Assembly: GCA_050694175.1 (NCBI GenBank)
Contig: JBOGXA010000006.1
Span: 92,379 to 156,378, forward strand
DNA: 64,000 bases
From: JBOGXA01 sp050694175
Lineage (GTDB): Bacteria > Actinomycetota > CADDZG01 > WHSQ01
Reading direction: 5' to 3'
In this document: one piece after another, positions 1 through 7,711 of the stretch
Layout of the letters: every line of letters starts with the position of its first letter
Position numbering within the stretch: position 1 is the stretch's first letter
Notes under the pieces: model-generated
The model's database searches: none
Told to the model about the DNA's origin: nothing
The model's input: only the letters and a program-made list of their open reading frames with translations
Made by a program: the position numbers and the translations under genes

Positions 1-1
1 G

Positions 2-223
2 GTGGAAGTCGATTTCAGCGCGCGTGACGAGGGCATCGAGATCACGGCCACGGTCCGAACGGCCGAGCGCACAGGCGTCGAGATGGAGGCGATGACCGCG
101 GTGGCGGTTGCGGCGCTGACCGTTTACGACATGGTCAAGGGCATCGAGCGGGGGGTCGAAGTCGCCGACATCCGGCTCGAGAAAAAGTCGGGCGGGCGTT
201 CGGGCGAATGGTCCCGAGGCTGA
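2..223 (+). CDS. moaC: MoaC, cyclic pyranopterin monophosphate synthase (3' part only)
   Basis: C-terminal 73 residues of MoaC, which with MoaA turns GTP into cyclic pyranopterin monophosphate, the first step of molybdenum cofactor synthesis. The family core is visible: RTGVEMEAMTAVAVAALTVY followed by DMVKGI and the KKSGGRSG tail, which match the conserved TGVEMEALTAVSVAALTVYD-like segment and catalytic lysine region of MoaC. The 5' end lies left of the window, so the GTG at position 2 is only the first codon seen. The gene ends at TGA just before a strong convergent hairpin. The window also holds a molybdenum hydroxylase (coxMSL, 15.0-18.7 kb) that would use this cofactor; the link is inference. 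Confidence 0.93.
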   Translation: MEVDFSARDEGIEITATVRTAERTGVEMEAMTAVAVAALTVYDMVKGIERGVEVADIRLEKKSGGRSGEWSRG

Positions 224-228
224 CCAAG

Positions 229-279
229 AGTCGAGCGTTCACCTGACCACGTATGTCGTGGTCAGACGCACGCTCGACT
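229..279. terminator. Bidirectional hairpin terminator between convergent genes
   Basis: Two nested inverted repeats form one long stem. The outer 10-bp arms AGTCGAGCGT (229-238) and ACGCTCGACT (270-279) are perfectly complementary. Inside them CTGACCAC and GTGGTCAG make an 8-bp stem around a 7-nt loop. The element fills the space between the moaC stop and the stop codon of the leftward small gene, so it probably ends transcription from both sides. No clear U-tract is seen. Confidence 0.8.
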
Positions 280-440
280 TAGCCGTTGGTCTGCTTGGGA
301 CGTTTCAGGTACGCCGTGGTACCGGTCGCCTGGCTCTCGACGACCTGAACCAGCTCCCACCCTTCTTCGCCCCACTGATTGAGGATTTCCTGCAGGGCAT
401 GCGAGATGAGGGGGACGGTTGCGTATTCCCACTTCTGCAC
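279..440 (-). CDS. Small conserved protein, DUF4177-like (53 aa)
   Basis: A 53-codon GTG-start frame that opens VQKWEYATVPLI and ends YLKRPKQTNG. The WEY start, the central NQWGEEGWELVQVV and a short basic tail resemble the small DUF4177-type proteins of actinobacteria, whose function is unknown. A strong Shine-Dalgarno-like GGGAGGAG lies 7 nt before the GTG on the minus strand, which supports both the start and the reality of the gene. No signal peptide or membrane segment. It converges on moaC across a hairpin terminator and is divergent from the DUF192 gene. The family assignment is from pattern memory only. Confidence 0.7.
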   Translation of the reverse strand: MQKWEYATVPLISHALQEILNQWGEEGWELVQVVESQATGTTAYLKRPKQTNG

Positions 441-499
441 TCCGGCTCCTCCCGGTCGTTGCGACTGTCCGCTGTCGGCAGCGACATAACCTAACCGAC

Positions 500-865
500 G
501 TGGACACGAGCGGCCCGGCCCCCGGAGTCGTCATCACCGGCCCGGATGGGCGTGTGATCGCCGACCGCGTGCGCTGGGCGCGCACACGGCGGGAACGGAT
601 TCGTGGCCTCATCGGGTCGCGTCCGCTCGAGCCGGCCGAAGCCCTGATTATCGAGTGGGCACGGGGTGTGCACACCTTCAAAATGACCTATGCGATAGAC
701 GTCGTCATCTGTGACGCGTCCTGGGTGGTGAGGCACGTCGTCTGCGGGATGCAGCCAGCACGAATCACCAGGCCGGTGCTACGGGCGCGCTACGTGCTCG
801 AGCTCCCCGAGGGATCCGCGACCGAACTCGAGGTCGGGGATCGACTCAGGGTCGGGGCGAGCTAG
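500..865 (+). CDS. DUF192 family protein (121 aa)
   Basis: The core matches DUF192: a WARTRRERIRGLIGSRPL segment, then LIIEWARGVHTFKMTYAIDV, the family's 'h-T-F-M-x-x-x-ID-V' pattern, and a C-terminal YVLELPEGSATELEVGDRL. The molecular function of DUF192 is not established; many members are exported, but this one has no signal peptide. I chose GTG at 500 (VDTSGPAPG). The frame stays open upstream to an ATG at 419, but that part overlaps the leftward small gene and looks non-coding. The TAG stop shares the tetranucleotide CTAG (862-865) with the stop of the convergent gene on the other strand. Confidence 0.8.
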   Translation: MDTSGPAPGVVITGPDGRVIADRVRWARTRRERIRGLIGSRPLEPAEALIIEWARGVHTFKMTYAIDVVICDASWVVRHVVCGMQPARITRPVLRARYVLELPEGSATELEVGDRLRVGAS

Positions 866-1068
866 CCCGAGAAGCTTTCGTCGTCGAAGCCCGTCATGAA
901 TGCCTGGCGCGGAAGGAACAGCCATATCCCCGCGGCGGCGCCCAGCCTCTCCTCGAGAAATCGCAACGCATCGGCTTGCGGGCCTGCCGTCGATCCGGCC
1001 ACGCGCAGTCCGCCTCGGCGCTCGAGTTCCTCCAGCAGGTCCTGCGTCGGGTGTCCCTCTATCTCCAT
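862..1068 (-). CDS. Small hypothetical protein (68 aa)
   Basis: Leftward frame beginning MEIEGHPTQDLLEELERRGG and ending DDESFSG. A short conserved-looking domain of about 60 residues with no membrane segment or signal peptide. I do not recognise the family. The region LFLPRQAFMTGFDDESF is probably part of the fold. The start is uncertain: ATG at 1068 has only a weak ribosome-binding site, and the frame continues upstream. It follows the two-TM gene by 29 nt, so it probably ends the pepA operon. Its stop overlaps the DUF192 stop in a shared CTAG. Confidence 0.5.
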   Translation of the reverse strand: MEIEGHPTQDLLEELERRGGLRVAGSTAGPQADALRFLEERLGAAAGIWLFLPRQAFMTGFDDESFSG

Positions 1069-1097
1069 CCCGTGGAGTGTAGTTGCAGGGAACTCCG

Positions 1098-1418
1098 TCA
1101 GTCCCCGGGAGACCGGCGCTTCGTGGGGTGCGCATAGGTGTCGCGCGCGGCGGCAAAGACGGCGGTAGTTGCGCTCAGCAGGAATCCGACCACCGACACG
1201 AAAATGACCGCAGTCACGTAGCGCCCGGTGTTTCCCGGCCAGCCGACGGTCACAAACGCAATCGCCGCCCCGATGCCGACCAGCGAAAAGAGCGCCATGC
1301 CTGCGATCGCAAGCCCGTGCACAAGGCCGGGCCGCCGTACCTTGGAGACCACCCCCGCATTGTCGGATTCCGGGATGCGAACGACTCGCGCCGGGTCTCG
1401 GGTGGGCTTGTCGGTCAC
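1098..1418 (-). CDS. Small membrane protein with two TM segments (106 aa)
   Basis: GTG start overlaps the pepA stop in a GTGA arrangement (the TGA is 1417-1415), so translation is probably coupled to pepA. After a polar N-terminus of about 30 residues come two hydrophobic segments, roughly residues 34-57 (GLAIAGMALFSLVGIGAAIA) and 67-92 (VTAVIFVSVVGFLLSATTAV), then a short basic tail. I cannot name a family. The two-helix hairpin with cytosolic ends is typical of small actinobacterial inner-membrane proteins. The second half of the pepA operon, function unknown. Confidence 0.65.
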   Translation of the reverse strand: MTDKPTRDPARVVRIPESDNAGVVSKVRRPGLVHGLAIAGMALFSLVGIGAAIAFVTVGWPGNTGRYVTAVIFVSVVGFLLSATTAVFAAARDTYAHPTKRRSPGD

Positions 1419-2887
1419 GGGTTGTGACTCTCCATCCAGCGGATGAGCGTGCGGGTGGCAACGCCGCTCGCCCCCTTCGTTGTTTCGTCGTAGTCCTTGT
1501 CGGCACGCGCCGCTCCGGCAATGTCGAGATGGGCCCAGCGAAGGTTCTTCGCGACAAACTGCTTCAGGAAGAGGGCTGCGACAATCGAGCCGCCGTAGCG
1601 GGACCCTGCGTTCTTGCAGTCGGCGACCTCGGAGTCGAGGTCCGTCAAGTAGTCGTCGTAGAGAGGCATGCGCCACATACGTTCACCCGCCCCGTCGGCC
1701 GCGTCCTCGAGTTCCTCGGCGAGCCCGTCGTCGTTGCAGAACAGACCCACGGCCTTCTTGCCGAGCGCGACCAGGATCGATCCGGTGAGCGTGGCGACGT
1801 CGACGATCGCGTCGGGCTGTGCTTCCGACGCAAGGGCAAGCGCATCGGCAAGAACGAGGCGTCCCTCCGCGTCCGTATTGGTTACTTCGGTTGTTCGGCC
1901 TCCGTAGTGCCTAATGACATCGCCCGGCTTCAGCGCGGTCCCGCTCGGCATGTTCTCGACCGCAGGGATGTACGCGGTCACGTCGGCGCGGGTATCCAGC
2001 CTCCTGAGCGCGCCCACGGCCGCAATCACGGCCGCGCCTCCCGCCATGTCCGTTTTCATCTCCTCCATGCTCCGCGCTTCTTTGAGCGACAGGCCCCCGG
2101 AATCGAAGGTCACGCCTTTTCCGACGAGAGCCAACCGCGCCGAGGGATTCTCGGCCGGGTAGTGCAGCTTGATAAGACGAGGTGGCGACGCAGACCCTTG
2201 GCCGACCCCGACTATTCCGCCGAATCCTCGCGCGGCCAGTTCGTTCTCATCCATGACCTCGCACTCGAGCCCGCCGGCGTCGGCCACCTCCTGAGCGCGC
2301 TCGGCGAGTGCTTGAGGTGTCAGCACTCCCGCAGGTTCGTTGACGAGATCGCGGGCCACGATCGTCGCCTCAGAGAGCGTGAGGCCGTGTTCGATCCCCT
2401 CTGAAGTGCCTCCGACGAACAGAATTCGCTCGGTCTTGGAAGGTTGGGGAACGCTCTTGTACGTCGTGAACGCATACGACGCGAGCACGTAACCCTCCAC
2501 CGCGGCCGAGTTACCACCGTCGTGCGCACGGTGCAGTAGAGACGCAACCACGGGACGTTCGCTCAGCATTCTTGCCGCCGCCGCGGCCGCCTTTCGGATT
2601 GCCCCCTCGTCCACCTCCGATTCCAACCCGAGCCCGGCGACCGCGATCGCATGCGCGGGCATCCCTCCCAGCGTGGGAATGATGGTCACTTCACCTTGCT
2701 TGGCCTTGAACGCGTTCCCGCGCAACGCGTCCATGATCCTTCCGTTGAGCAACGACTCGAGTCCATCGCCGCCCGACAGCGTTACGTTGCCGTCATCAGA
2801 GGTCGCGCCGATCACAAGCGCGTCACAGGCAATCTCACTCGGCGACTCCTCGGAGTGCGCCACTTGTGGTCTCGAAGTCAAGTTCAC
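1415..2887 (-). CDS. pepA: Leucyl aminopeptidase, M17 family
   Basis: Cytosolic two-metal aminopeptidase that removes N-terminal residues from peptides. The C-terminal catalytic domain carries the M17 hallmarks: VGKGVTFDSGGLSLK, the DMAGGAAV segment, and the signature NTDAEGRLVLADAL with its metal-binding Asp and Glu and catalytic Arg. The length of about 490 aa is normal for the family. The annotated start is GTG at 2887, but the purine-rich AAGGGGGA lies directly against it. The TTG two codons in (2881) has better spacing, so the true N-terminus may be a little shorter. It heads a leftward operon with two small genes. The upstream side is divergent from a membrane-protein gene. Confidence 0.94.
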   Translation of the reverse strand: MNLTSRPQVAHSEESPSEIACDALVIGATSDDGNVTLSGGDGLESLLNGRIMDALRGNAFKAKQGEVTIIPTLGGMPAHAIAVAGLGLESEVDEGAIRKAAAAAARMLSERPVVASLLHRAHDGGNSAAVEGYVLASYAFTTYKSVPQPSKTERILFVGGTSEGIEHGLTLSEATIVARDLVNEPAGVLTPQALAERAQEVADAGGLECEVMDENELAARGFGGIVGVGQGSASPPRLIKLHYPAENPSARLALVGKGVTFDSGGLSLKEARSMEEMKTDMAGGAAVIAAVGALRRLDTRADVTAYIPAVENMPSGTALKPGDVIRHYGGRTTEVTNTDAEGRLVLADALALASEAQPDAIVDVATLTGSILVALGKKAVGLFCNDDGLAEELEDAADGAGERMWRMPLYDDYLTDLDSEVADCKNAGSRYGGSIVAALFLKQFVAKNLRWAHLDIAGAARADKDYDETTKGASGVATRTLIRWMESHNP

Positions 2888-2967
2888 TCCCCCTTAGACA
2901 CGACGATACCGCCCACTGAAGCATCCAACCGAAATCCGGCTCGTTGCAGGCAACCGAGAGTAACGTC

Positions 2968-3495
2968 GTGGCAAATCGCTGCTCTACCCAGGGGAAGCCA
3001 CTGACGACCTTCTTCTTGGCCGCTCTGGCCTTCGCATGGATCATGGTGATGTTGCCCGCGATGATCCGGGCCAGGGATAACGCTCCCCTCATCGCCGCTA
3101 AACGCTGGCGTCACCGCATGAACCTGATCTCGCCTCGTCCGTCGAATGCGGGGCGGTGGGTGGTAGTGAACTCGACACATTGCAACGCGCGTCCGCGATT
3201 CAGGCTCGCGCTCGTGCAACGGCGGAGGCAGCGTCGTCGCCGACGCCTGCTCCTATTCCTTGTCCTCGCCGCCGCTGCATCCGGCGCCTATGCGGCCGTC
3301 CGAGGACGGCCGTGGCTCGAGATCAACCTGGCGATCGACGCGGTTCTTGGTCTCTACCTCATCGGGTTGAGAGAGGCGACGCGGCGTCAACTTGAGCGGA
3401 CTCGCAAGGTCCGGCCGATCGCGGCGCGTCATCGCCATTCATCGCGCGAGCAGGTCTCCGGCCCGTTGAGTGCAGCGGGCGGCAGGCGGGGCTGA
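2968..3495 (+). CDS. Actinobacterial-type membrane protein of unknown function
   Basis: About 175 aa with a hydrophobic N-terminal helix (TTFFLAALAFAWIMVMLPAM), a basic linker, then an arginine block (RRRQRRRRR) followed by two more hydrophobic segments near the C-terminus (LLLFLVLAAAASGAYAAV and INLAIDAVLGLYLIG). This N-TM, basic linker, two-TM plan with a proline after the first helix resembles conserved actinobacterial membrane proteins such as the SCO3180 type; this is from memory, not a search. The start is unsure: GTG 2968 has a weak GAGAG upstream, TTG 2944 also opens the frame, and CTG 3001 has the best ribosome-binding site. Followed by the translin-like gene 33 nt on. Confidence 0.6.
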   Translation: MANRCSTQGKPLTTFFLAALAFAWIMVMLPAMIRARDNAPLIAAKRWRHRMNLISPRPSNAGRWVVVNSTHCNARPRFRLALVQRRRQRRRRRLLLFLVLAAAASGAYAAVRGRPWLEINLAIDAVLGLYLIGLREATRRQLERTRKVRPIAARHRHSSREQVSGPLSAAGGRRG

Positions 3496-3528
3496 AAGAG
3501 CCGGTCGCTGCACGTTAGGGTTCGAGCG

Positions 3529-4161
3529 ATGAGGTTCTCGGCGCTCTCGGAGTCGATTCGGGCCGAGCTCGACGCGAGGACGGCCGCGCGCGAGCGAGGT
3601 CTGGCCGCCAGCCGCAGCGCCATCCGCGCCTGCGGGAACGCGATTCGGGCACTTCATCGCCACGAAACCGAGCGGGCCACCAAGCTTCTCGACCAGGCTC
3701 AATCTCACGTCGACGGGGCGCGCTCGGCTCTCACCGACTACGGGGATTTGTTGCACGCCGGTTTCGTGCACGACGCGGAGAAGGAGCTGGCCGAGGCGCG
3801 CATCACGTTTGCGCTCGTGACGGGGCAAGGGGTGCCCGGGCCGGACGATCTGGGAATCCCATCAACTGCCTACTTGAAGGGGATGGCCGAGTCGATCGGG
3901 GAGCTGAGACGGCACATCCTCGATCTCATGCGTCACGGCGAGCTCGACCGGTGCGAGGAGCTCTTGGATGCGATGGACGAGATGTACTACGTGCTCGTGT
4001 CGATGGATTATCCCGACGGAATCACATTCGGGCTTCGGCGACTGACCGACGTTGCCCGCTCGATCATCGAGCGCACACGCGGCGACTTCACGACCTCCGT
4101 CGTCCAGGGCTCGCTGAGAGCCGCTCTGGAGGAGCACGCGACGCGCCTCGAAACCCGCTAA
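3529..4161 (+). CDS. Translin-family protein
   Basis: A 210-residue, almost entirely helical protein. Translin-like features are the N-terminal AELDARTAARERGLAASR, AIRALHRHE, and near the C-terminus the block DYPDGITFGLRRLTDVAR followed by IIERTRGDFT, which matches the bacterial and archaeal translin-like proteins. Eukaryotic translin and its partner TRAX bind and process small RNA or single-stranded nucleic acid. The role of the bacterial homologues is not known. ATG at 3529 follows GGGTTCGAGCG, a modest ribosome-binding site. The tRNA-Ala gene begins 30 nt after the stop. Confidence 0.82.
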   Translation: MRFSALSESIRAELDARTAARERGLAASRSAIRACGNAIRALHRHETERATKLLDQAQSHVDGARSALTDYGDLLHAGFVHDAEKELAEARITFALVTGQGVPGPDDLGIPSTAYLKGMAESIGELRRHILDLMRHGELDRCEELLDAMDEMYYVLVSMDYPDGITFGLRRLTDVARSIIERTRGDFTTSVVQGSLRAALEEHATRLETR

Positions 4162-4190
4162 GCCCCCGACCGCTAACATGAATCGACCAC

Positions 4191-4263
4191 GGGCCAGTAG
4201 CTCAGCTGGTAGAGCGCACCCCTCGCACGGGTGAAGTCGGCGGTTCGAATCCGCTCTGGTCCA
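4191..4263 (+). tRNA. tRNA-Ala (anticodon CGC)
   Basis: A 73-nt cloverleaf folds by eye. Acceptor GGGCCAG pairs with CTGGTCC, including the G3-U70 wobble that is the alanine identity element. The anticodon stem CACCC/GGGTG holds the loop CTCGCAC, so the anticodon is CGC, reading GCG codons. The T arm is GGCGG-TTCGAAT-CCGCT. The discriminator is A. CCA is not encoded. Confidence 0.96.
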
Positions 4264-4396
4264 CTGATCTCCTGGTCGCGAACCAGCTCCGGAATTCGAT
4301 GGGTTGGGATGATCTCACCCCGGTTGGGGGGCCGCCCGGCTGATAGTTGGGCTCCGGTACGTCCGCGTGACAACTGTGTGACGCGCCGGAGGAGGA

Positions 4397-6328
4397 CTAG
4401 GATGTCGGTCGCGGTTCTGCGCAGAAGGCATCCAAGACCTCGAAGAAACGATTCACGTCCAGGGGCTTAGTGAGGTAGTCGCGAGCGCCTGCGTCGAGCA
4501 ACCTCTTCACCTGACCCATCGTGGCGTCCGCCGATATCACGACCACCGGAAGTTCTGCCGTCCGCGGGTCTGAGTGCAGGCGTGCGATCACCTCGGCACC
4601 CGGGAGGTCGGGAAGGTTCAGGTCGAGAAGTATGAGGTCGGGCCGGTTGTCGCGCGCCAAGGTCACACCGATGGTTCCTTGCATCGCCGATATGAGCCGG
4701 ATATCCGGCCTCCGCGTCACGAGCCGCTCCACAAGCTTCAGGTTTGAGAGGTTGTCCTCGATGTACAAGATCGTCCGGGATGTGGTCGCGGTCATGGCGA
4801 CTCCTCCCGCTCGCGCGCCCTCGTCCTCCTCGGTCATCACGGGAACTTCCGCCGAGGCGAGCTCCACGGAGAACGTGGTGCCCTTTGCCAACTCGCTTCG
4901 GACCGAGATCGTTCCTCCCATCGCCTCCACGAGTCGTTGGGATAGTGCAAGTCCCAAACCGGTCCCCTCGATGCCCGAACCTTCTGCACCGAGGCGTTCG
5001 AATGGGGCGAACAGCAGGTCCATCCGATCCGCCCGTATGCCGTGGCCTGTGTCCGTCACATCGATCCTGAGCCGGCGGCCCTGCTCCATGGGCTCAAAGG
5101 ACACACTGACGCTGCCGGCCTCGCGGTTGTGCTTAATTCCATTGGCGACGAGGTTCAGCAGCACCTGTTTGACGCGTTGTCTGTCCGCGGTGACGTAGGT
5201 GGGCCCATCCGATAAGTCCTGTCGTTGCAGGCTCAACGTCACGCCTTCCCCTCCGGCCAGCGGTGTAAGCAACGAGATGCACTCTTCCACTGCTTGAACG
5301 ACATCCACCGGTTCCAGAGACAGCTGCATACTGCCGGCCTCGATGCGGGAGATGTCGAGCACCTCGTTGATGAGCTCGAGCAGATGCTTACCCGCCTTGA
5401 TAATTTCCGTAGTCCCGTCTCTTTGCTCTGGAGTGAGGGGATCCATGTCGAGCAGTTGAGCGAACCCGAGGACTGCGTTCAGTGGCGTTCGCAACTCGTG
5501 ACTCATCCGCGACAGGAACTCGTTCTTCGCCCGGTTGGCCCGGTTGGCTTCCTCACGGGCCGACTCCCGCTCCCGCTCCACCGCCTTGTTGATGCTCACG
5601 TCTCGGGCGATCGCGGATGCGCCCGTGATCCGGCCCGAGCTATCGCGGATGGGAGAGATCGTCAGCGATACGTCGATGGTCCTGCCGTCCTTGCTCCGCC
5701 GTCTGGTCTCGTAATGTTCGATGCGCTCTCCCCTACGCACCTTCTCCAGGATCGCCGGAACCTCGTCCTCTATATCCGGTGGGACGAGCATAGATATTGG
5801 TTTGCCGATGACTTCTTCCGCGCGGTATCCATAGATTCTCTTCGCCCCGCGGTTCCAGCTCGTGATCGTTCCGTCGAGCGACTTCGCGATAATGGCGTCG
5901 TCGGACGACTCGACGATCTCGGCGAACCTCCGCCGGCCCTCGAGCAGCTCGTTGCGGGCGAGAGCGAGATCGGCGAGAGCGGCGAGCTCTTCGAGTCTCG
6001 ATATCTCGTCGTGGCCGAAGAAAGGCGTGAGCGGGCTCGCGAGGACCGTAAGCTGGCCCGAGCGCATCGGGATCACCAGCGCTCCGTTTGAGGCTCCATC
6101 GGATGAAGCCGCATCTTCGCCCAGAGACCTGATAACCGCGTGCGCCTGCTCGCGGTCGATGCCGTCTGCCGCGATGATCTCTCCGTTCGCGTCCTGTAGA
6201 AACGCCCCCCCGGCGTCGACGAGCAGGCGGGAGTGAGGCAAGAGTATGCGCGCGACCTCCGAGTCGGTCGCGCCTGCCATCAACGAGAGGACCGCCTCAT
6301 TCAGCGCGGCCTCTCGCGCCGGCGCCAC
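4397..6328 (-). CDS. Hybrid sensor histidine kinase (GAF-like, PAS, HisKA, HATPase, REC)
   Basis: A 643-residue soluble signalling protein. Order: GAF-like region about 1-120; PAS domain about 132-255 (FAEIVESSDDAIIAKSLDGT; WNRGAKRIYGY); HisKA with phospho-acceptor His277 in SRMSHELRTPLN; HATPase with DTGHGI and a GTGLGLALSQ loop; C-terminal receiver, with Asp569 in LILLDLNLP and Lys in LTKPLD. It should autophosphorylate and pass phosphate to its own receiver. No output domain is fused, so a downstream phosphotransfer partner is needed. The GTG start lies inside the end of the upstream 7-TM gene (28-nt overlap, different frame), so the two probably act together as one sensor, or are one broken gene. 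Confidence 0.9.
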   Translation of the reverse strand: MAPAREAALNEAVLSLMAGATDSEVARILLPHSRLLVDAGGAFLQDANGEIIAADGIDREQAHAVIRSLGEDAASSDGASNGALVIPMRSGQLTVLASPLTPFFGHDEISRLEELAALADLALARNELLEGRRRFAEIVESSDDAIIAKSLDGTITSWNRGAKRIYGYRAEEVIGKPISMLVPPDIEDEVPAILEKVRRGERIEHYETRRRSKDGRTIDVSLTISPIRDSSGRITGASAIARDVSINKAVERERESAREEANRANRAKNEFLSRMSHELRTPLNAVLGFAQLLDMDPLTPEQRDGTTEIIKAGKHLLELINEVLDISRIEAGSMQLSLEPVDVVQAVEECISLLTPLAGGEGVTLSLQRQDLSDGPTYVTADRQRVKQVLLNLVANGIKHNREAGSVSVSFEPMEQGRRLRIDVTDTGHGIRADRMDLLFAPFERLGAEGSGIEGTGLGLALSQRLVEAMGGTISVRSELAKGTTFSVELASAEVPVMTEEDEGARAGGVAMTATTSRTILYIEDNLSNLKLVERLVTRRPDIRLISAMQGTIGVTLARDNRPDLILLDLNLPDLPGAEVIARLHSDPRTAELPVVVISADATMGQVKRLLDAGARDYLTKPLDVNRFFEVLDAFCAEPRPTS

Positions 6329-6990
6329 GCCGCCCGAAGGGCGTAGGGAGGGGCGAAGCCCACCAGCATCAGGGGCGCGGCCCCCAATGCCAGGAGCTGC
6401 ACGAGCACCGCAGCCTCACGTCCGTCAGAGAACTCGCCCGCCACCACGAGAGCGGCAGCGAGTGCCGCGGCGCCGAGGCTCATCGTTCGCATCCTCCGAC
6501 GCAGCGCGGTCGGTCGGCCTCGTCCAGCCCGCCAGAGCCGCACCGCCACAACCGAGGTCAGGAACACCCACTGGATAAGCAACAAGGCGATGTAGGCCTC
6601 TACCCACCCGGGCCGCGGCTCGCCTTGCTCGGGGAAGTCCGGAAGCAACAATGCCCCCAGCACGACTCCGGCGGTCAGGACGGGTGCCACTTTCCATATC
6701 CATGGGATCGGGCGAATGAGGGAGGTTGTGAACCGGTAGAGGCAGTAGGGGAAGAGGCCCAGGATCGCAACCATCGCCTTACGCGCCCACAAGACCATCG
6801 TCTCGTCGGAACTCTCCGGCAAGAGCTGTCCGGCCACGACCACCACGCTCAGCACGCCGAAGGTCGCCGCGAGCCATGCGCTCGCGTGGCCTGGCCGATG
6901 CCGCCAATGGACGACGGCTGCGACGCCCAGCCCTCCATACACCACCAATTGAAGGACTTGCAGTACATCTAGCAGTTCCGAAGATGACAT
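6301..6990 (-). CDS. Seven-TM membrane sensor module
   Basis: A 229-residue integral membrane protein with about seven hydrophobic helices (roughly 10-29, 38-55, 68-88, 100-118, 131-152, 168-184, 192-215). It ends in a basic FAPPYALRAAWRRRER motif. In single-chain actinobacterial kinases a very similar PP-x-x-LR-x-x-WRR motif joins a 7-TM domain to GAF/PAS domains (family memory). Here the kinase starts in another frame inside this gene's last 28 nt. A one-base slip at GAGAG would read AWRRRE straight into EAALNEAVLSLM of the kinase. I chose ATG at 6990; a longer in-frame extension to 7188 has no hydrophobic or conserved content. Confidence 0.78.
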   Translation of the reverse strand: MSSSELLDVLQVLQLVVYGGLGVAAVVHWRHRPGHASAWLAATFGVLSVVVVAGQLLPESSDETMVLWARKAMVAILGLFPYCLYRFTTSLIRPIPWIWKVAPVLTAGVVLGALLLPDFPEQGEPRPGWVEAYIALLLIQWVFLTSVVAVRLWRAGRGRPTALRRRMRTMSLGAAALAAALVVAGEFSDGREAAVLVQLLALGAAPLMLVGFAPPYALRAAWRRRERPR

Positions 6991-7711
6991 CACGATACGT
7001 ATCGTCTCAATCCGGGAGCGATTGAGCCGGTATGTCTCGGGGACTTCACCGCCCTCGCTCGCTCTGCTCCTCAGAAGCCCGTCAGGAGGGAGCCGACCGG
7101 AGACTGAACTGTCGCAGATCGTGAAGGTCCTTCCTCTTGAGGCAATGGCGGGGGCGCTTCCCGACATAGTTGTTCTGGACGCGTCCATGCCGCGGCGAAT
7201 TTATCGACTCGAGGAATCCGAAGACGAGGTCCGCGACGTGGGCTGAGTGCTACGGTTCTGCCCGCAAGGGAATCGGCCAAGAGAACCTCGGGACCGAGCG
7301 CGTCCTCTAGGAGCAGACTGGAGTAAAACCCATCGGCTCCTTTGAAAGTCGCCGGCGGCTCAGTCGAAGATTTGCTTGAGAGCGGTATGGGACGGTCTTC
7401 CCCTCTCACCCATACCCATGGACACGACTCGTCTACCTCATGGATCCGTCCAGCCTTCAAAGCCGAGCTCCTCGCGCTTCCCTCGCCCCGCTCGCCTACT
7501 CCGCGAGTTCCGGTGAGGGTCGCAGGCGGTCAGAGTAGGGTGCTGTACGAACCTACGTTCGAGACGCGGTTGTACGGTCTCTACGTTCGAGACGCCTAGG
7601 AAAACTACGCCCGCTTGGGCATGTCGGGGCAGGGGAAGCAAACCTAGGATTCAGCTAAAGGGGAGGGACCTTGTGCCAGCACGTTCTGCCATCGAAAACA
7701 TGGAGTAGGGA
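6991..7711. other. Gene-poor intergenic stretch
   Basis: About 720 nt without a convincing gene. Several frames are open on both strands, as expected at this GC, but none shows a ribosome-binding site plus a recognisable domain. The only clear structure is the tandem direct repeat at 7544-7595, with an SOS-box-like palindrome. The stretch separates the divergent kinase operon (left) from the Tat-exported cysteine-rich gene (right). Confidence 0.6.
7544..7595. repeat. Tandem 15-bp direct repeat with SOS-box-like palindrome
   Basis: CTACGTTCGAGACGC occurs at 7553-7567 and again at 7581-7595, each preceded by TGTACG (7544 and 7571), so the repeat period is 27-28 bp. The first copy also completes CGAACCTACGTTCG (7548-7561), which fits the Gram-positive LexA/SOS-box form CGAAC-N4-GTTCG. 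The second copy has only the GTTCG half. The site is 117-168 nt before the next rightward gene (start at 7712), a position suited to an operator. Confidence 0.5.

Noticed and set aside
7022..7246. Plus-strand frame with a receiver-like string PDIVVLDASMP
   Set aside because: Only this short string is receiver-like; no acidic pocket, Thr or Lys follow, and there is no ribosome-binding site. Probably chance in high-GC DNA.
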